Positions 1 to 10,193 of a DNA stretch of 64,000 nt are shown here, in pieces. The DNA is from Leuctra nigra (Eukaryota > Arthropoda > Insecta > Plecoptera > Leuctridae). Below the pieces are notes generated by a model. The model was not told the origin of the DNA. It was given only the letters and a program-made list of their open reading frames with translations, and made no database searches. The position numbers and the translations under genes are program-made. Position 1 is the first letter of the stretch. The number at the start of each line of letters is the position of its first letter. Location of the stretch: the NCBI GenBank assembly GCA_934045905.1, contig OW203763.1:44045941-44109940 (forward strand), given 5' to 3'.

Positions 1-330
1 CATGTAAGGGCTTCCCATGCAGGACATGTCAGTGGTGTGGTCCAGACAATGATCAGCCAGGGTCGACCTACCCATGCCCTCCCATGATTTTGCAGTCCCC
101 TCGGGCCGGCCTCACCCCGAATCGTGTCCCACCGACTCTAACCCTCCCACCCGCGGTCTGTACCCAATCGGGCCTGGACTTCCCACCAGTGCTGGACTCC
201 TCCGGGCCGGGACCCTGAGGTCGACTTTTCCCTAAGACCTTCCTTAATATTCAACAAAGTTAAATACAAAATCTTCATGTGAGCAAAATGACCTCGCTTT
301 TGACGCGCCATTAAACACCACTAATCCTAA
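1..330 (+). repeat. SINE-like element, copy 1 (cut by window edge)
   Basis: This copy enters at the sequence equivalent to about base 95 of the full element and runs to the tail near ..GACGCGCCATTAAACACC. It shares with the other copies the internal blocks CAGTGCTGGACTCC and GTGCTGGACTCC(T/C)CCGGG and the AT-rich tail. The left part lies outside the window. It carries no coding capacity; open frames across it are accidents of its GC-rich body. Confidence 0.85.
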
Positions 331-679
331 TAGTTTTTTTCATAATATTTCTTGACAATCTGATAAAATTCTTATGTGTCTTGATGGGAGACGTGTCCCT
401 CTGCCAACATAGGTCTGGCCTTATGCCGATGAACACGCCAGTGTCTGACAACTGAATGTCACGGCTTTATGTATTTTTCTTTGAAAAGTCAATCTTTTTT
501 TATGACTCTTAATTGTAAAAAGCTGGCAATAAACTGAGGCAATATGGGGATCATTTATCGGTGAAGTTTATGAATAAATGGTCGTTCACTCTGAAATAAC
601 GTATTGCATTTCGTAAATCCGGGTAGAATGGCCTCCAAAAACAGACAATACAACCATCAGAAAATACAACAATACATAC
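331..679. other. non-coding stretch
   Basis: AT-rich DNA between a SINE copy and an exon-like block. I see no conserved motif, repeat or convincing reading frame in it. Confidence 0.5.
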
Positions 680-852
680 GATCTGCGCGCCGCCACCGGC
701 CGCCGTCGTCTTGGTCACGTCCACGTACGGCATGGATGGAGACCCGCCGGTGCTCGTGGTGGTGAAGACGCCGTTGACGGACTGGCAGGAGGGCGTCGAC
801 GATATGGCGGCAGTGTTGCCAGATTTCAAAAGTGAAATCATCGACCTTGAGT
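680..852 (-). pseudogene. exon-like GC-rich shard, gene not recognised
   Basis: On the minus strand a 173-bp open block is bounded by an acceptor (TTTTAG at its 5' edge) and a donor (GTATGT at its 3' edge). It encodes a Ser/Thr/Gly-rich peptide containing STPSCQSVNGVFTTTS and MPYVDVTKTTAAGGG. GC content and codon choice differ sharply from the AT-rich flanks, which suggests a real exon. No partner exon is visible nearby, so it may be an isolated exon of a gene extending beyond the window or a captured shard. No domain was recognised. Confidence 0.4.
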
Positions 853-1088
853 CTAAAATTATCGATTTGTATAGAAAATTATGGCACGGTGTAAGGAAAG
901 CAGGAAACAAAAATCCCACTATATTAGTTTTGAACATTTTTTTTTCATAATTTTTTTTTTTACTTGTTTCATTATGCATTATTTTTTTTAATGTTACTTA
1001 CATAGTTGGGTAACCAACTGGAAAGTAGCTTCGATCGATTCTCGGGTGTTACGAAATTATTTGCGATTTTGCATGATGAAACGTACAT
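853..1088. other. non-coding AT-rich stretch
   Basis: Poly-T runs and AT-rich sequence between the exon-like shard and the 1.1-kb DNA transposon. Nothing recognisable. Confidence 0.5.
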
Positions 1089-1092
1089 TTTA

Positions 1093-2193
1093 GTAACCTC
1101 CGTCCCAACATATTTAATCCTACAATATAAAATATGTTTCTTAGATAACTTGTTTATAGTATGTTTTCGTAAGCTTATGATATAACTAATTATAAAAAAA
1201 ATTTACGTGACTTAGAAATACCAATAACTTAAAAATTGTGCCGAAAGTACTTACTATTTTGAAGGAATTTAACAAAATTTAACATTACATTTAGATTTGC
1301 ACATGAAAATCATAATGCAAATAACACAAACTAAAATAAAATGAGTAAACTATTATATATATTTTCAGGAAAAAAATATAAACATATGCTAACAGCAAAA
1401 TTTAATTTTTTTCGGCTGTTTTAAGCGAGGGAAAGTGGATATTTCGGAGAATCGGTAGTTACTTAAATCCAAGAAAATCATACTTACAGCACTCATTGCA
1501 AGAGTTTTTCTATTCTAACATACTATTATACATATAATGGTAACTTGTAACGCATCAGATCATACAAAAATGAAAATTTCAAAATTTTCGTTATTCCCGA
1601 CCCCATTGAAATTGCTGTTTTGGGACAGGAGTTACGCGGGACAGGAGTTACTTTTAAGAAGGAAAATGACAACAGTTATTTAAGGGTAGGTGCCAGAAAC
1701 TCGAAACTCTGGAAATATTCCAGGGCAACATAGTACAAACTAATACAAATTAATGCTAGTATGTAGCTTGACACGTTTTAATAATACCGGGGTGGACAGG
1801 AGTTACGAGAGAAAGGGAACTCTCACCTTATTTGATAGAAAATGACTTCTCATTTTCTGTCATTTAATCAGAGCACCATGAAGTAAGCAGAAATTTCATG
1901 ATGACAGGTTGACGAACCAATAAAAAAAAATCTGGGTCTGTACTACCAACTCTACAATATAATAAACCGGAGTTTTCAAACGGGACGGAGGTTACAACCA
2001 AAGTGATGGACAGCTATTAAAAAATTTACTACAATTAATTGTGTGGACTAACTGATGTTTCATCTGTGTAAATGTAAACTTTGCGTGGTCTTTTCACTAA
2101 AAAAAAAATCACCCTACTATATTCATTGCCTCAAAATAAATGCCGTGCGCTCAAACATTGACTTTTCAAAGACGGACACGGGACGGAGGTTAC
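1093..2193. mobile_element. non-autonomous DNA transposon with 14-bp TIRs and TTTA target duplication
   Basis: The ends are perfect inverted repeats: GTAACCTCCGTCCC at 1093-1106 and GGGACGGAGGTTAC at 2180-2193. They are flanked by the direct repeat TTTA at 1089-1092 and 2194-2197. Inside, near-copies of the right terminus occur in the same orientation at 1622-1635, 1638-1651, 1793-1806 and 1982-1995. The interior has no transposase, so this is a deletion derivative or large MITE. A 4-bp duplication fits several superfamilies (for example Sola or CACTA-like), and I cannot assign one. Confidence 0.7.
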
Positions 2194-2197
2194 TTTA

Positions 2198-2557
2198 CAC
2201 CTATAAAAGTAGCAAATTTGAAAATATTATTGTACAAAAACACAAAAATAGTGATTGCAACATGTAGATGGGTAAGCAATACAAATTAAAAAAAATATTT
2301 CCCCTCATTTTCTTTCAATTGCTTTTAGCAATTCAACTCGGACAGCAAAACTAATATAGTGGGATAATGGCCCATTTATTATCCACAGATTTCCATGTTA
2401 AAAAACCAACAGGTTAATATCTATATAACACACAGTGCATTAAGTTTGACGAGTTCTAGCTTCATATTATATTCAACTCACATTAAAACAATTTATTCTC
2501 TTACTCAACATACTCTAGTCATATCCTCATTATGTTACATGAAACTGACACTATGTT
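2198..2557. other. non-coding stretch
   Basis: AT-rich sequence between the DNA transposon and SINE copy 2. The short open frames have no recognisable content. Confidence 0.5.
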
Positions 2558-2980
2558 CCCCCCGACGGCTGCCACCTTATCGTGGTGGTGGGGTTTGTGT
2601 TGGCCAATGATCCCCTGCAGCTAGGCCGGCGAGCATATGCTCATGTGTAAGGGCTACCCATGCCGTACATGTCAGTGGCGAGACCCAGACAATGAGCAGC
2701 CAGAGTCGGCCAACGCACCTGCGGTCCCCTCGGAACGGCCTTCCTACTCGAGATGGTGATCCCCCTGAAATCGGGTTCCGCTGGCCCGGACCTTCCCGTC
2801 TTCCCGTCCGTCCCTATTCTGGCCTGGCCTTTTCACCAGAGCTGGACTCCCCCGGGCCGCGCCCCTTAGGTCGACCCCTACCGAAGACCTCCCTTAATGT
2901 GCAACAAAGTTAAAGAAAAAACTTAATGACCGCAAAATTATCTCATTGTCGACGCGCAATGAAACAATACTAATCTTATC
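2558..2980 (+). repeat. SINE-like element, copy 2 (near full length)
   Basis: Begins at the C-run before CGACGGCTGCCACC, includes the CCACC..GGTGG hairpin, the CTGCAGCTAGGCCGGCGAGC block and the GC-rich body, and ends in AATACTAATCTTATCT. Length about 420 bp. It is one of the five complete or nearly complete copies in the window. Confidence 0.85.
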
Positions 2981-3131
2981 TTCTCTAGAAAATTCTTAGG
3001 TAGATACTTTTATGTTTTTGTGTTTCTCCTCTTCTAACGGGCTACGTATTTTCTAAAGAAAAGTCGTATTAAAAGGTAAAAATAAAATAATTGAATTACA
3101 TGTTATAAAAAATGTTTTTTGAGATTCCTAC

Positions 3132-3395
3132 CTGTGACTTAGGTAAAAGCAGGATCTTGTTGGTGGCGATGCGTTTCTTGACATACTTGCTGACCTCCGG
3201 CGCCAGATTGGCGGCCATCTGCTTGCCGACCTGATTCTGCACGAGGTTAGGATTGCTGAGACGGCTGGATGCTCGAGGCGATCATCTTCTCGCATCACTT
3301 CTTCTTCGCCTTGGCCGCAGCCGACTGTGCTTGCCTTCTTGTTCACGATGTTCTGGATGGTCATCGGCTGGTTGATCACGCCGATCATAGGAGGC
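3132..3395 (-). pseudogene. exon-like shard with frameshifts, Ala/Lys-rich protein fragment
   Basis: The minus strand carries a coherent but frame-broken coding stretch. One frame reads MIGVINQPMTIQNIVNKK; a shifted frame gives AQSAAAKAKKK, then a stop, and a later segment reads QMAANLAPEVSKYVKKRIAT. It ends at a good donor (CACAG followed by GTAGGA). The mix of sensible peptide segments in different frames says a former exon that has decayed. I do not recognise the protein family. The block is more GC-rich than its flanks. Confidence 0.45.
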
Positions 3396-3542
3396 GGGGA
3401 ACTGATCTTAACTTCAATGATATGTATTCACCTTTTGCGTTCAGCTTTTTACACGAGATGTCTTCAACATCGCCTAGGTTATCTTTAACGAATGATAGGA
3501 CTTGATCTACACTCACGTCTTTGTTTAACCGCCACACGAGAT

Positions 3543-3714
3543 GTCTGGCCTTCCCACCAGTGCTGGACTTCCCCGGGCTGGGCCTTTTGGGTTGACCCCT
3601 CCCGAAGGCCCCCCTTAATATTCAACAAAGATAAAAACTAAATCTTCATGTGCGCAAAATGCCCTCGCTGTCGACGCGCCATTAAACAACACTAATCTAA
3701 TTTGATCTAATCTG
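3543..3714 (+). repeat. SINE-like element, copy 3 (3' part only)
   Basis: Starts in the body at GGCCTTCCCACCAGTGCTGG and continues to GACGCGCCATTAAAC and a TAATCTAATTTGATCTAATC tail. 5' truncation is what target-primed reverse transcription produces. Confidence 0.85.
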
Positions 3715-4330
3715 TCCTTAGATGGCAATTATAACACCCTTTAACTTCTACTTTTCGGTGTAACTATAGACAGTCTTTGGGGACACGATATAATAAAACA
3801 GAGTATGTGCTGCTAAGTTAGTACCTTTTAAAATACGACATCGTCCAAGTTTAGGTCTGATCTGACGTTGGAGGCGACGTTTTATTTGCCTCGCGACAGG
3901 CAATACAAAGCCAAATCATTCCTAGCTTTTTAAGATATTGAAAAGTACGTGGATTTGCTTACACCAGAGCAATTCTTACCGAAATGATATTTCACTTTGC
4001 ATCCAGAACAGAGGGTGAAATCACCATTGACAGGGACGTTATCACCACACTTCCACTTTTGATTAAATTGGTAGTTATTTTATTATAAAACAATAAAGTA
4101 AACATTTATTTATGATTATTAAAATAATATGCCAATGATCTTAAACAGTTTGAATAAAAATTTAATTGGTCTTCTTTTAATTATTACTTATTAGCTAATT
4201 ATTTACCTGCTTAACTAGTAAGCTACCTATGTGAATGATAAATAAATATGTAGAATTGATCAGTCAAATATAAATGAAGTTATGACATCTACACCATCAA
4301 TTGTCTTATTATTTTCCACGCCTGTCATAA
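3715..4330. other. non-coding stretch
   Basis: AT-rich; no convincing gene, repeat or hairpin recognised. Confidence 0.5.
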
Positions 4331-4344
4331 TGGGCCAAATATGT

Positions 4345-4442
4345 AAAAAGGTTCGGTTCGAGGTTCGCAAAAACTGCGAACCTTTTAAGGTTCGGTTCGA
4401 GGTTCGGTTCGCACCAAAATTCAAGGTTCGCCCAGCCCTACT
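4345..4442 (-). repeat. GGTTCG-repeat terminus, hAT-like element end
   Basis: On the minus strand the block starts TAGGGCTGGGCGAACCTTG and continues as tandem and inverted copies of the CGAACCGAACC motif. A GGGCTGGGCGAACC-type start followed by CGAACC repeats resembles termini of hAT-like non-autonomous elements. No matching opposite terminus was found, so superfamily and extent are uncertain. Confidence 0.4.
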
Positions 4443-4445
4443 ATC

Positions 4446-5287
4446 TATAGCCAAAGGTATGCTTAAATATCATAAAATAATTCGAACTTTATTAAAATTA
4501 CCACAATAAGGTACACACTTTCAAAATTGAAGTTATTATTAAGTAAAGCATTTTGTTATTAAAACCAAACCAAATTTTTAAGGTGCAAAGGTTTTAGTAG
4601 ATTAAATGATATAGTGATGATAGGACCTGCCGTGGGGCATGGACGGGGGCCTGCGTTGAGGCCTGGTAACGGGCTACGATGGGGCCTCTTACTAGACGTC
4701 GCCATCTACAGAGATGATGTAATCATCATCACCTTCTAGCTTTTCCTTAATACTACTCTTTCATTTGTTAAAACGACTGGCCTTACGAATATAAAAATAT
4801 TCACTTAATATATTAATGCATATTTTAAAGGCTATGATTATTTTTAAATAACACTAACTCACTTGACCAACACCAAGATAGTGTCATCATCGTCTGAATC
4901 TTCACTTTATAAATGTGATTGAGTTTAAAAGTAATAAATAACTCGTTAGAAACCTGGATTAGTTCACCTCGTAACATGTTCATAGGATAATATGTCCAAA
5001 CTTGTCACCGCATGTGACGGTACTGAAATCTGTCACAAATAGCTCAAGGAAGGAAGCATTGCCAGGTATAGGTCGGCCCATGCTAGAGTGGGTTCTTCAT
5101 TGCCTGTCACCGAATCGAGTTGATTCACCGAGTGATTTCAGAAGCAGCTGCTACAGTGGTGCAATCGCATCCAAATAGCTTCTATATTATCTTGTGACTT
5201 GCGGTCCCCATTGAATGCTTCTTATAGCATGACGCGAAACCATCTTCCATGTCTACTTGATAACTTGATTGTCGTCCAACTTCACAC
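4446..5287. other. non-coding stretch with a small GC-rich island
   Basis: Mostly AT-rich. Around 4620-4760 a GC-richer patch encodes on the minus strand the short acidic peptide KLEGDDDYIISVDGDV before a stop. This might be a decayed exon end but is too short to call. Confidence 0.35.
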
Positions 5288-5466
5288 ACCCCGACGGCTG
5301 CCACCTTATCGCGGTGGTGGGGTGTGTCTTAGACAATTATCCATTGCAGCTAAGCCGGCGGGCATATGCTCATGTGTAAGGGCTACCCATGCCGTACATG
5401 TCAGTGGTGTGGTCCAGACTCCAGACAATGATCAGCCAGGGTTGACCTACCCATGCTCTCCCCAGA
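5288..5466 (+). repeat. SINE-like element, copy 4, 5' half
   Basis: Carries the element start (CCCCGACGGCTGCCACC), the hairpin and the first ~180 bp. It breaks off at 5466 and appears to resume at 5687 with the 3' half, so an insertion or rearrangement of about 220 bp splits one element. The stem around its start is ACACACCCC pairing with GGGGTGTGT. Confidence 0.8.
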
Positions 5467-5686
5467 TGGTCGTTCATAAAGTATCAACTAGATTGTTTTC
5501 CTATTACCTATACCGGAAATGACGTCATAAATATGCTAAATGACGTCATAAATATGGTAATTGACATTAAATTCACCACTTTATACTTTAAAATAGATAT
5601 TTAGTAAACTTACTTTGTAAATAATTATAAATTCATGGTTGCAGTGTTCTCGGCCGCCATTTTTAAAACTGGAAGTGACGAAGGCC
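5467..5686 (+). other. 220-bp insert in SINE copy 4 with two CRE palindromes
   Basis: Contains a 21-bp tandem duplication, each unit holding a perfect TGACGTCA palindrome (5520-5527 and 5541-5548). TGACGTCA is the core CRE/ATF site in animals, so the block could bind bZIP factors. No terminal repeats were recognised that would identify the insertion. Confidence 0.45.
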
Positions 5687-5857
5687 ATTCCGGCCTGGCC
5701 TTTCCACCAGTGCTGGACGTCCCCGGATCAGGCCTATTAGGTCTACCCCTCCGCCATGTCATCCAACTTATAATCAACAAAGTTAAAAGTAAAAATTAAT
5801 GTGCGCAATATAACCTCGTTGTATACGCGCCGTTTAACCATAATTATCTAATCTAAA
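5687..5857 (+). repeat. SINE-like element, copy 4, 3' half
   Basis: Resumes at CATTCCGGCCTGGCC and ends with CCGTTTAACCATAATTATCTAATCTAAAG. With the 5' half at 5288-5466 it makes one interrupted copy. Confidence 0.8.
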
Positions 5858-5859
5858 GG

Positions 5860-6082
5860 TCATAAAAGAGCTCCAGGTTTTTGTATCTTTGACAGGCTGT
5901 AAAGTCTCGGAAAGTCACCTTCGTATCATTTGTCAATGGGAGATGCCAGTTGGTTGGTCTGAGTTATGGATATGGTAGGGAGAATCATCCAACAGCGCAT
6001 GCATCTACTTTCATAGTCTATTGTGTTCATGATAACCGTTGCGTTTCCTCTATCAGCTTTTAAGACGACCACATAAACCCCC
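5860..6082 (-). pseudogene. Penelope-like element RT fragment (family distinct from the others)
   Basis: The minus strand encodes two blocks typical of Penelope-like reverse transcriptases: KADRGNATVIMNTIDYES, the nucleotide-binding KADKG region, and after a gap LYSLSKIQKPGALL, equivalent to the family motif LYGLPKIHKPG. A frameshift lies after DYES; a shifted frame gives MHALLDDSPYH. A stop follows GALL. The fragment is internally deleted and dead. Its sequence differs from the PLEs at 10-12 and 23-24 kb. Confidence 0.65.
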
Positions 6083-6120
6083 CGTTAACCCGCCGATTTA
6101 CTATAGTCTGCACGCCACTG

Positions 6121-6152
6121 GCCCATTGGACGTTTTTTTGGGCCACCCGGTA
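6121..6152 (+). repeat. solo mariner-type terminal repeat
   Basis: GCCCATTGGACGTTTTTTTG followed by GGCCACCCGGTA matches the right terminus of the MITE at 34069-34915. No left terminus was found near, so this is a relic or truncated copy. Confidence 0.6.
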
Positions 6153-6158
6153 TTTGGA

Positions 6159-7125
6159 CATGATATTATTATTGACTTAGTTCAAAACACTTAGCTGATT
6201 AGCTGTATTATCAGTTTATAGATATAATGTCCAAACATGATTTACGCGGAAGGACAACGCGGACGCAAAGAGTTGCATATTGTTTAATTGTTTTCCATCA
6301 TTTACATCGATTTCGAAGATAACGTAATTTCCCTTTTACAAAACATGGATCCATTGCTTTAATTTAGATTTGCCCTTCGGAAATAAGTGGAAGGTTGCCT
6401 TACTTCGGCCCTGAGGTACACAGCAATATTTGTTCCTTTCCTAGTACCTATAGTTCTAAAGGTATAATCAAAATTGCAAGGGAAGATGCTTTTCATAAAA
6501 GCCACATGTGATAAATCCGCCAAAGGAGTAATATATAAAATAATCGTTATACCAGGTTGATCATGATCTATGGGGAATTGATAATTTTTTATCTTCTCAT
6601 TTTTATTTTATAGGGACAATGATCATTTATTTTTTAATGTGTTTGGAAATCTGAAGTTACATATCTCTTTGTCAAGTTAACAAACGCTTTGTCAATATTA
6701 ATGAATTTTTAGTGTAATTTAATACTTCTTCACACTAAGGTCCATTCACAGATTTCTGTTGAAGTACCACTAAATAATGACTAAACACTAAAATATTAGT
6801 GAAAATTAAATTCAACTTGATCTGCCAAACCACTCGAAACCCAGCACACAATAACACCACACAAGTCAACGATATAATTCTGGTTATACATCTCCAAGAC
6901 CATACTTACCAAGGTAATCTACATGGTAATACAAGTCTTTGTGACTTACCTCTTAAGAAACGTAGTTCCTTTATTATAATTATATTTTATATTAGGTATA
7001 CAATTTATAATTATTCGCCGTATTCCGCTGTAAGTATTTCTCTGTCACTGGCATGACTCGTAGATTTGCCTTACAAACCCAGCAGTAATGCTTGTGTGAG
7101 GGAAATTAAGCTTCAGACGTCTCAA
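6159..7125. other. non-coding AT-rich stretch
   Basis: No gene or repeat recognised. The short open frames are AT-driven. Confidence 0.5.
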
Positions 7126-7610
7126 CTATTTCATGCGACGACTGTGAATGGTGACCAACTGAACAAACGATATCCAAGATATAAAGGCAGGGAACGTTAG
7201 TAATTTAAGGTCCCGAAACACTTGTCTACATGCAGTGTAATGTAATGGAGGGCTGAACATTAATCGGATGATCTTCATCTGCGCTCTGACCTGAGCATGA
7301 TATCTTATCCGCACTGTTTCGATGCTGCATTGACGAGCGAGTGTCCTCACAACAAATGATGCTCTTGCCAGTTTCTTCAGTAACTCGTCGATATGCTGTG
7401 ACCAAGTTAGATGGTAATCTATAACTAATCCCAAGAAGTGTGTGTTTTGTAACGCGTTTGGGAACGACAAGGGGTGGTTTCGAGGTGCCACCTGGTGTTG
7501 TTTCTGTGAGGTTTGCATCTTGTGGACCACGTGTACGGTTTAACGTATGCAGCATTTCTCTTCTACTTGAGCTTGCTTTGCAGTACACATTTGGTTTACA
7601 ATTCTTAGTT
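7126..7610 (-). pseudogene. CR1/Jockey-type LINE RT C-terminal fragment
   Basis: Minus-strand peptide HFLGLVIDYHLTWSQHIDEL followed by KKLARASFVVRTLARQCS is the thumb-region signature of CR1/Jockey-type LINE ORF2 proteins. It is related to the fragment at the right edge of the window, which reads RTLARQCHTPSV. An internal deletion removes the LLYGIIFWG segment, so IRYHAQVRAQ jumps to CRQVFRDLKLLTFP. Upstream codons are in a different frame. Non-functional remnant. Confidence 0.7.
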
Positions 7611-8178
7611 CATTTACCTCTCTTACTAGTATTCCATTAATGATGCTTTGATTAATTAGAGAATGTGCTGTAGGCCTGGGTTGAGAGAGCTCCAACTATG
7701 CATTGGATAATTTGCAGCCATTTCTTACTCACTAGGCACCAGATAATCCGATTTTTTTAATCGAACACTGCACTTTACAACTGTTTACATATTGAGTACC
7801 TAGATGAGGCCTAAACTAACTGAATACAGGTTTTAGTTCTAGAGAGAAAAGAAATATCTATAGAAATACGTGCCTCAAATGATTTTTTTTATCCAGGTTT
7901 GAACTCACTTAATAAATATAAATGTTGAAACTCGTTTTACTATGAAATGAGCACAGTACAGATCGACAGGTTGTACTATTGACAAACAATATATATAACA
8001 TTCCAAAAGAATTTTAACGAGTTTTTCAATCGATTACGACCATCTTGGGGGCATTAAGACAAACTGATATCCGAATTCTTATTCACGTTTTCGAGAGATA
8101 CCCTCGAGGACAACTGATTCTTTAAAAAAAATATATATTTTAAATGAATAATGAATATAATATTTTACAATAACTCAC
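7611..8178. other. non-coding stretch
   Basis: AT-rich; no recognisable feature. Confidence 0.45.
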
Positions 8179-8565
8179 CTGAGATTGTACTCGGGTTCGC
8201 TTTGGTGATAGGTGATTGTTCGGAGTATCATTTAAACGTTTACGTGGACTTCTATCTGACAATGGTTGTGGAAGTGGATCGTCTTCATTGTCTTTGTCAA
8301 GATGTTCGACCACATATAAAGTGGTTAGGGTTTTTTCCTTTGGATTTACCGAGATGTATATATCTTTGTGACTCCTCAGAAAGTGTTTCTTTGTTTCTTT
8401 ACTGGTGGTGTTGCCACTTGATTTGATGTCAAGTGCTCTGCATTTGGTGCATTCGCCATCTTCATACATGTCGAAAGATAAATCCGACTTTACTTGAATG
8501 CTTCTTTTCTTGTGAGCATCTATTCTTCCAAAAAATGTCGCACCTCGAAAGAAGTGATTTTTTTT
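8179..8565 (-). CDS. putative exon 2: BED-type zinc finger
   Basis: A 387-bp block (129 codons, no stop) bounded by an acceptor (TTGCAG) and a donor (CTCAG followed by GTGAGTT). It encodes DMYEDGECTKCRALDIKSSG and, further on, HFLRSHKD, giving the C-x2-C .. H-x4-H spacing of a BED zinc finger. After the finger comes a basic stretch (SPRKRLNDTPNNHLSPKRTR) like a nuclear localisation signal. BED fingers bind DNA and occur in hAT transposases and in host ZBED genes. Both boundaries are in phase 0, as is the exon at 9654-9821, so the two may belong to one gene with a 1.1-kb intron. No catalytic domain lies between here and the window start. Confidence 0.55.
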
Positions 8566-9653
8566 CTGCAATACTTTAGTACGGCACTTGTTGATTTTGG
8601 GGCATTAGCGATCGCAAACACTAAAAAAGAAAGCTTACTAATGGCATTAGCTATATTATTTATTAATCATCTCTTCTCAATCAAAGTAACGCCGGCCGGC
8701 CAAATAAACGGTCTCTCTTCGAGTTCATATTCACAGAGCAATTTATTATTCATTTTATGTATCACACTTCCTGATAGAAACAAGATTCAAGTTCTGTGAC
8801 AAGGTCAATACAAAATTGGGTGCATAATGGGAATGGGCAAAAAGCTGCTCCAGAAATTGTACCATATGTTTGCTTTTGAGCTTGAAGTAAACGGCTACAA
8901 GTAGGTAATTAAAATCACAATACCTATTACACTATGGTTACATGACAATGATGCAAGAGGAAAAAGTTTTGAACTATAAAAATCTTCCGGGATCAAGTAG
9001 AAAAACTTACATCAGTCGCAGTAGCGATGCACACTTGAATCACTTGAAGATTTTGGGGATTTTTTAACATTTTATTGACAAAACATTATGTGTGCGTTGT
9101 AAAATAATTCTTTAGGACTAGCCTCTATGATTTTGGGACACCTAATACTGCTGGTACTGTTCAGTGAAGTGGCGTTCGTTTGCGACATAGCATCTACACT
9201 TAAAAAAATAAGCCTTTTCTAGGTGACACTTCATTAAGTAAGAGTTATTGCAACCTTCTCGCAGGAGTGTGTCCTGTACCCAGTTCCGTTTCTTCTTTGT
9301 TCTGAAGAGGAACCGTTCAAATCCCTCTCTGTTTCTTCATTATAAACAACATTGCTTACAAGCATTAAAATCTTACCTATGATATTGTTTTAAGCGGTAC
9401 AGTACACTGCCTAGTTGGTTGATCAATGTGTGAATTTCTGACATTCGAGGCAAGGTTAATTACTAAAAATAGAGTTGAACACCACGCTGCCCTCGTTGTC
9501 CATTCTCGATATATTTGTTGAGTGTTATTTGACTTACCTAAAAGTAGGGTTATGTGTATTTAAATAATATTGACAACGTATGGATTAATTCCACAGAACA
9601 GCGAACAAACAGACCACCTATTTAAAACATTGAGCTTTTTATGGTTTACTTAC
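8566..9653 (-). other. candidate intron between exons at 9654-9821 and 8179-8565
   Basis: Begins GTAAGT and ends TTGCAG when read on the minus strand, and joins two phase-0 exons. AT-rich with no other recognised feature. That it is truly an intron is inferred from the boundary signals alone. Confidence 0.4.
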
Positions 9654-9821
9654 TCCCATAATGTCTCGAACTCTTTCTTTGGGTTCTTCAATATTTCCGA
9701 TAACACCACCCTCATGTTTTACATGTTCAAAATGTTCATTTAGAAAAACCAATGCCTCTTCAAACTGACATTGTAGAGGGACACCTTTTTTCTTAATTGC
9801 AGGCGTTCTATAATACGCCAT
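9654..9821 (-). CDS. putative first coding exon, 56 aa
   Basis: Opens with ATG placed directly after an acceptor-like AG (GCAGATGGCG), so any upstream exon would be 5' UTR. It runs 56 codons and ends at a textbook donor, GTAAGT, in phase 0. The peptide starts MAYYRTPAIKKKG and contains ALVFLNEHFEHVKHEGG and IGNIEEPKERVRDIMG. A diverged copy of the same peptide lies at 62275-62390. The pattern recalls the N-terminal helical domains preceding DNA-binding regions in transposase-like proteins, but I cannot name the family. Confidence 0.5.
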
Positions 9822-10193
9822 CTGCTATTAATGATAGATTTAATGTTTAATCAATTAATAATTAACTTTTCTGTCGAACTCTCCTGTCACTTGCTTTGCT
9901 AGCGTATGGTGTGTTCACCGTATATTGGCAGCAATGAACAGTCACGTGAACAGTGCCCTGTCAATCGCAAGACTATCTTTTCGTATTATTGAAATTGAAT
10001 AAATTATGTCAAATACACAATTTTTAAAATTAAAAAATATTAGAAAAATTTAATAAAATTGTTTATCTTCAGTTTATCTACAGTCGTATTATACATATGT
10101 TTTGATTATTATATTGATATTTACATGTATCGGTATACAATTGTTCGCTAGACTGTACAGTAGTATCTACACGGCTGTCATTACAGAACATTA
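9822..10193. other. non-coding stretch
   Basis: AT-rich; nothing recognised. Confidence 0.5.

Noticed and set aside
5199..5522. 107-codon plus-strand frame
   Set aside because: Most of it is the 5' half of SINE copy 4 read through by chance; similar frames occur in every GC-rich SINE copy.
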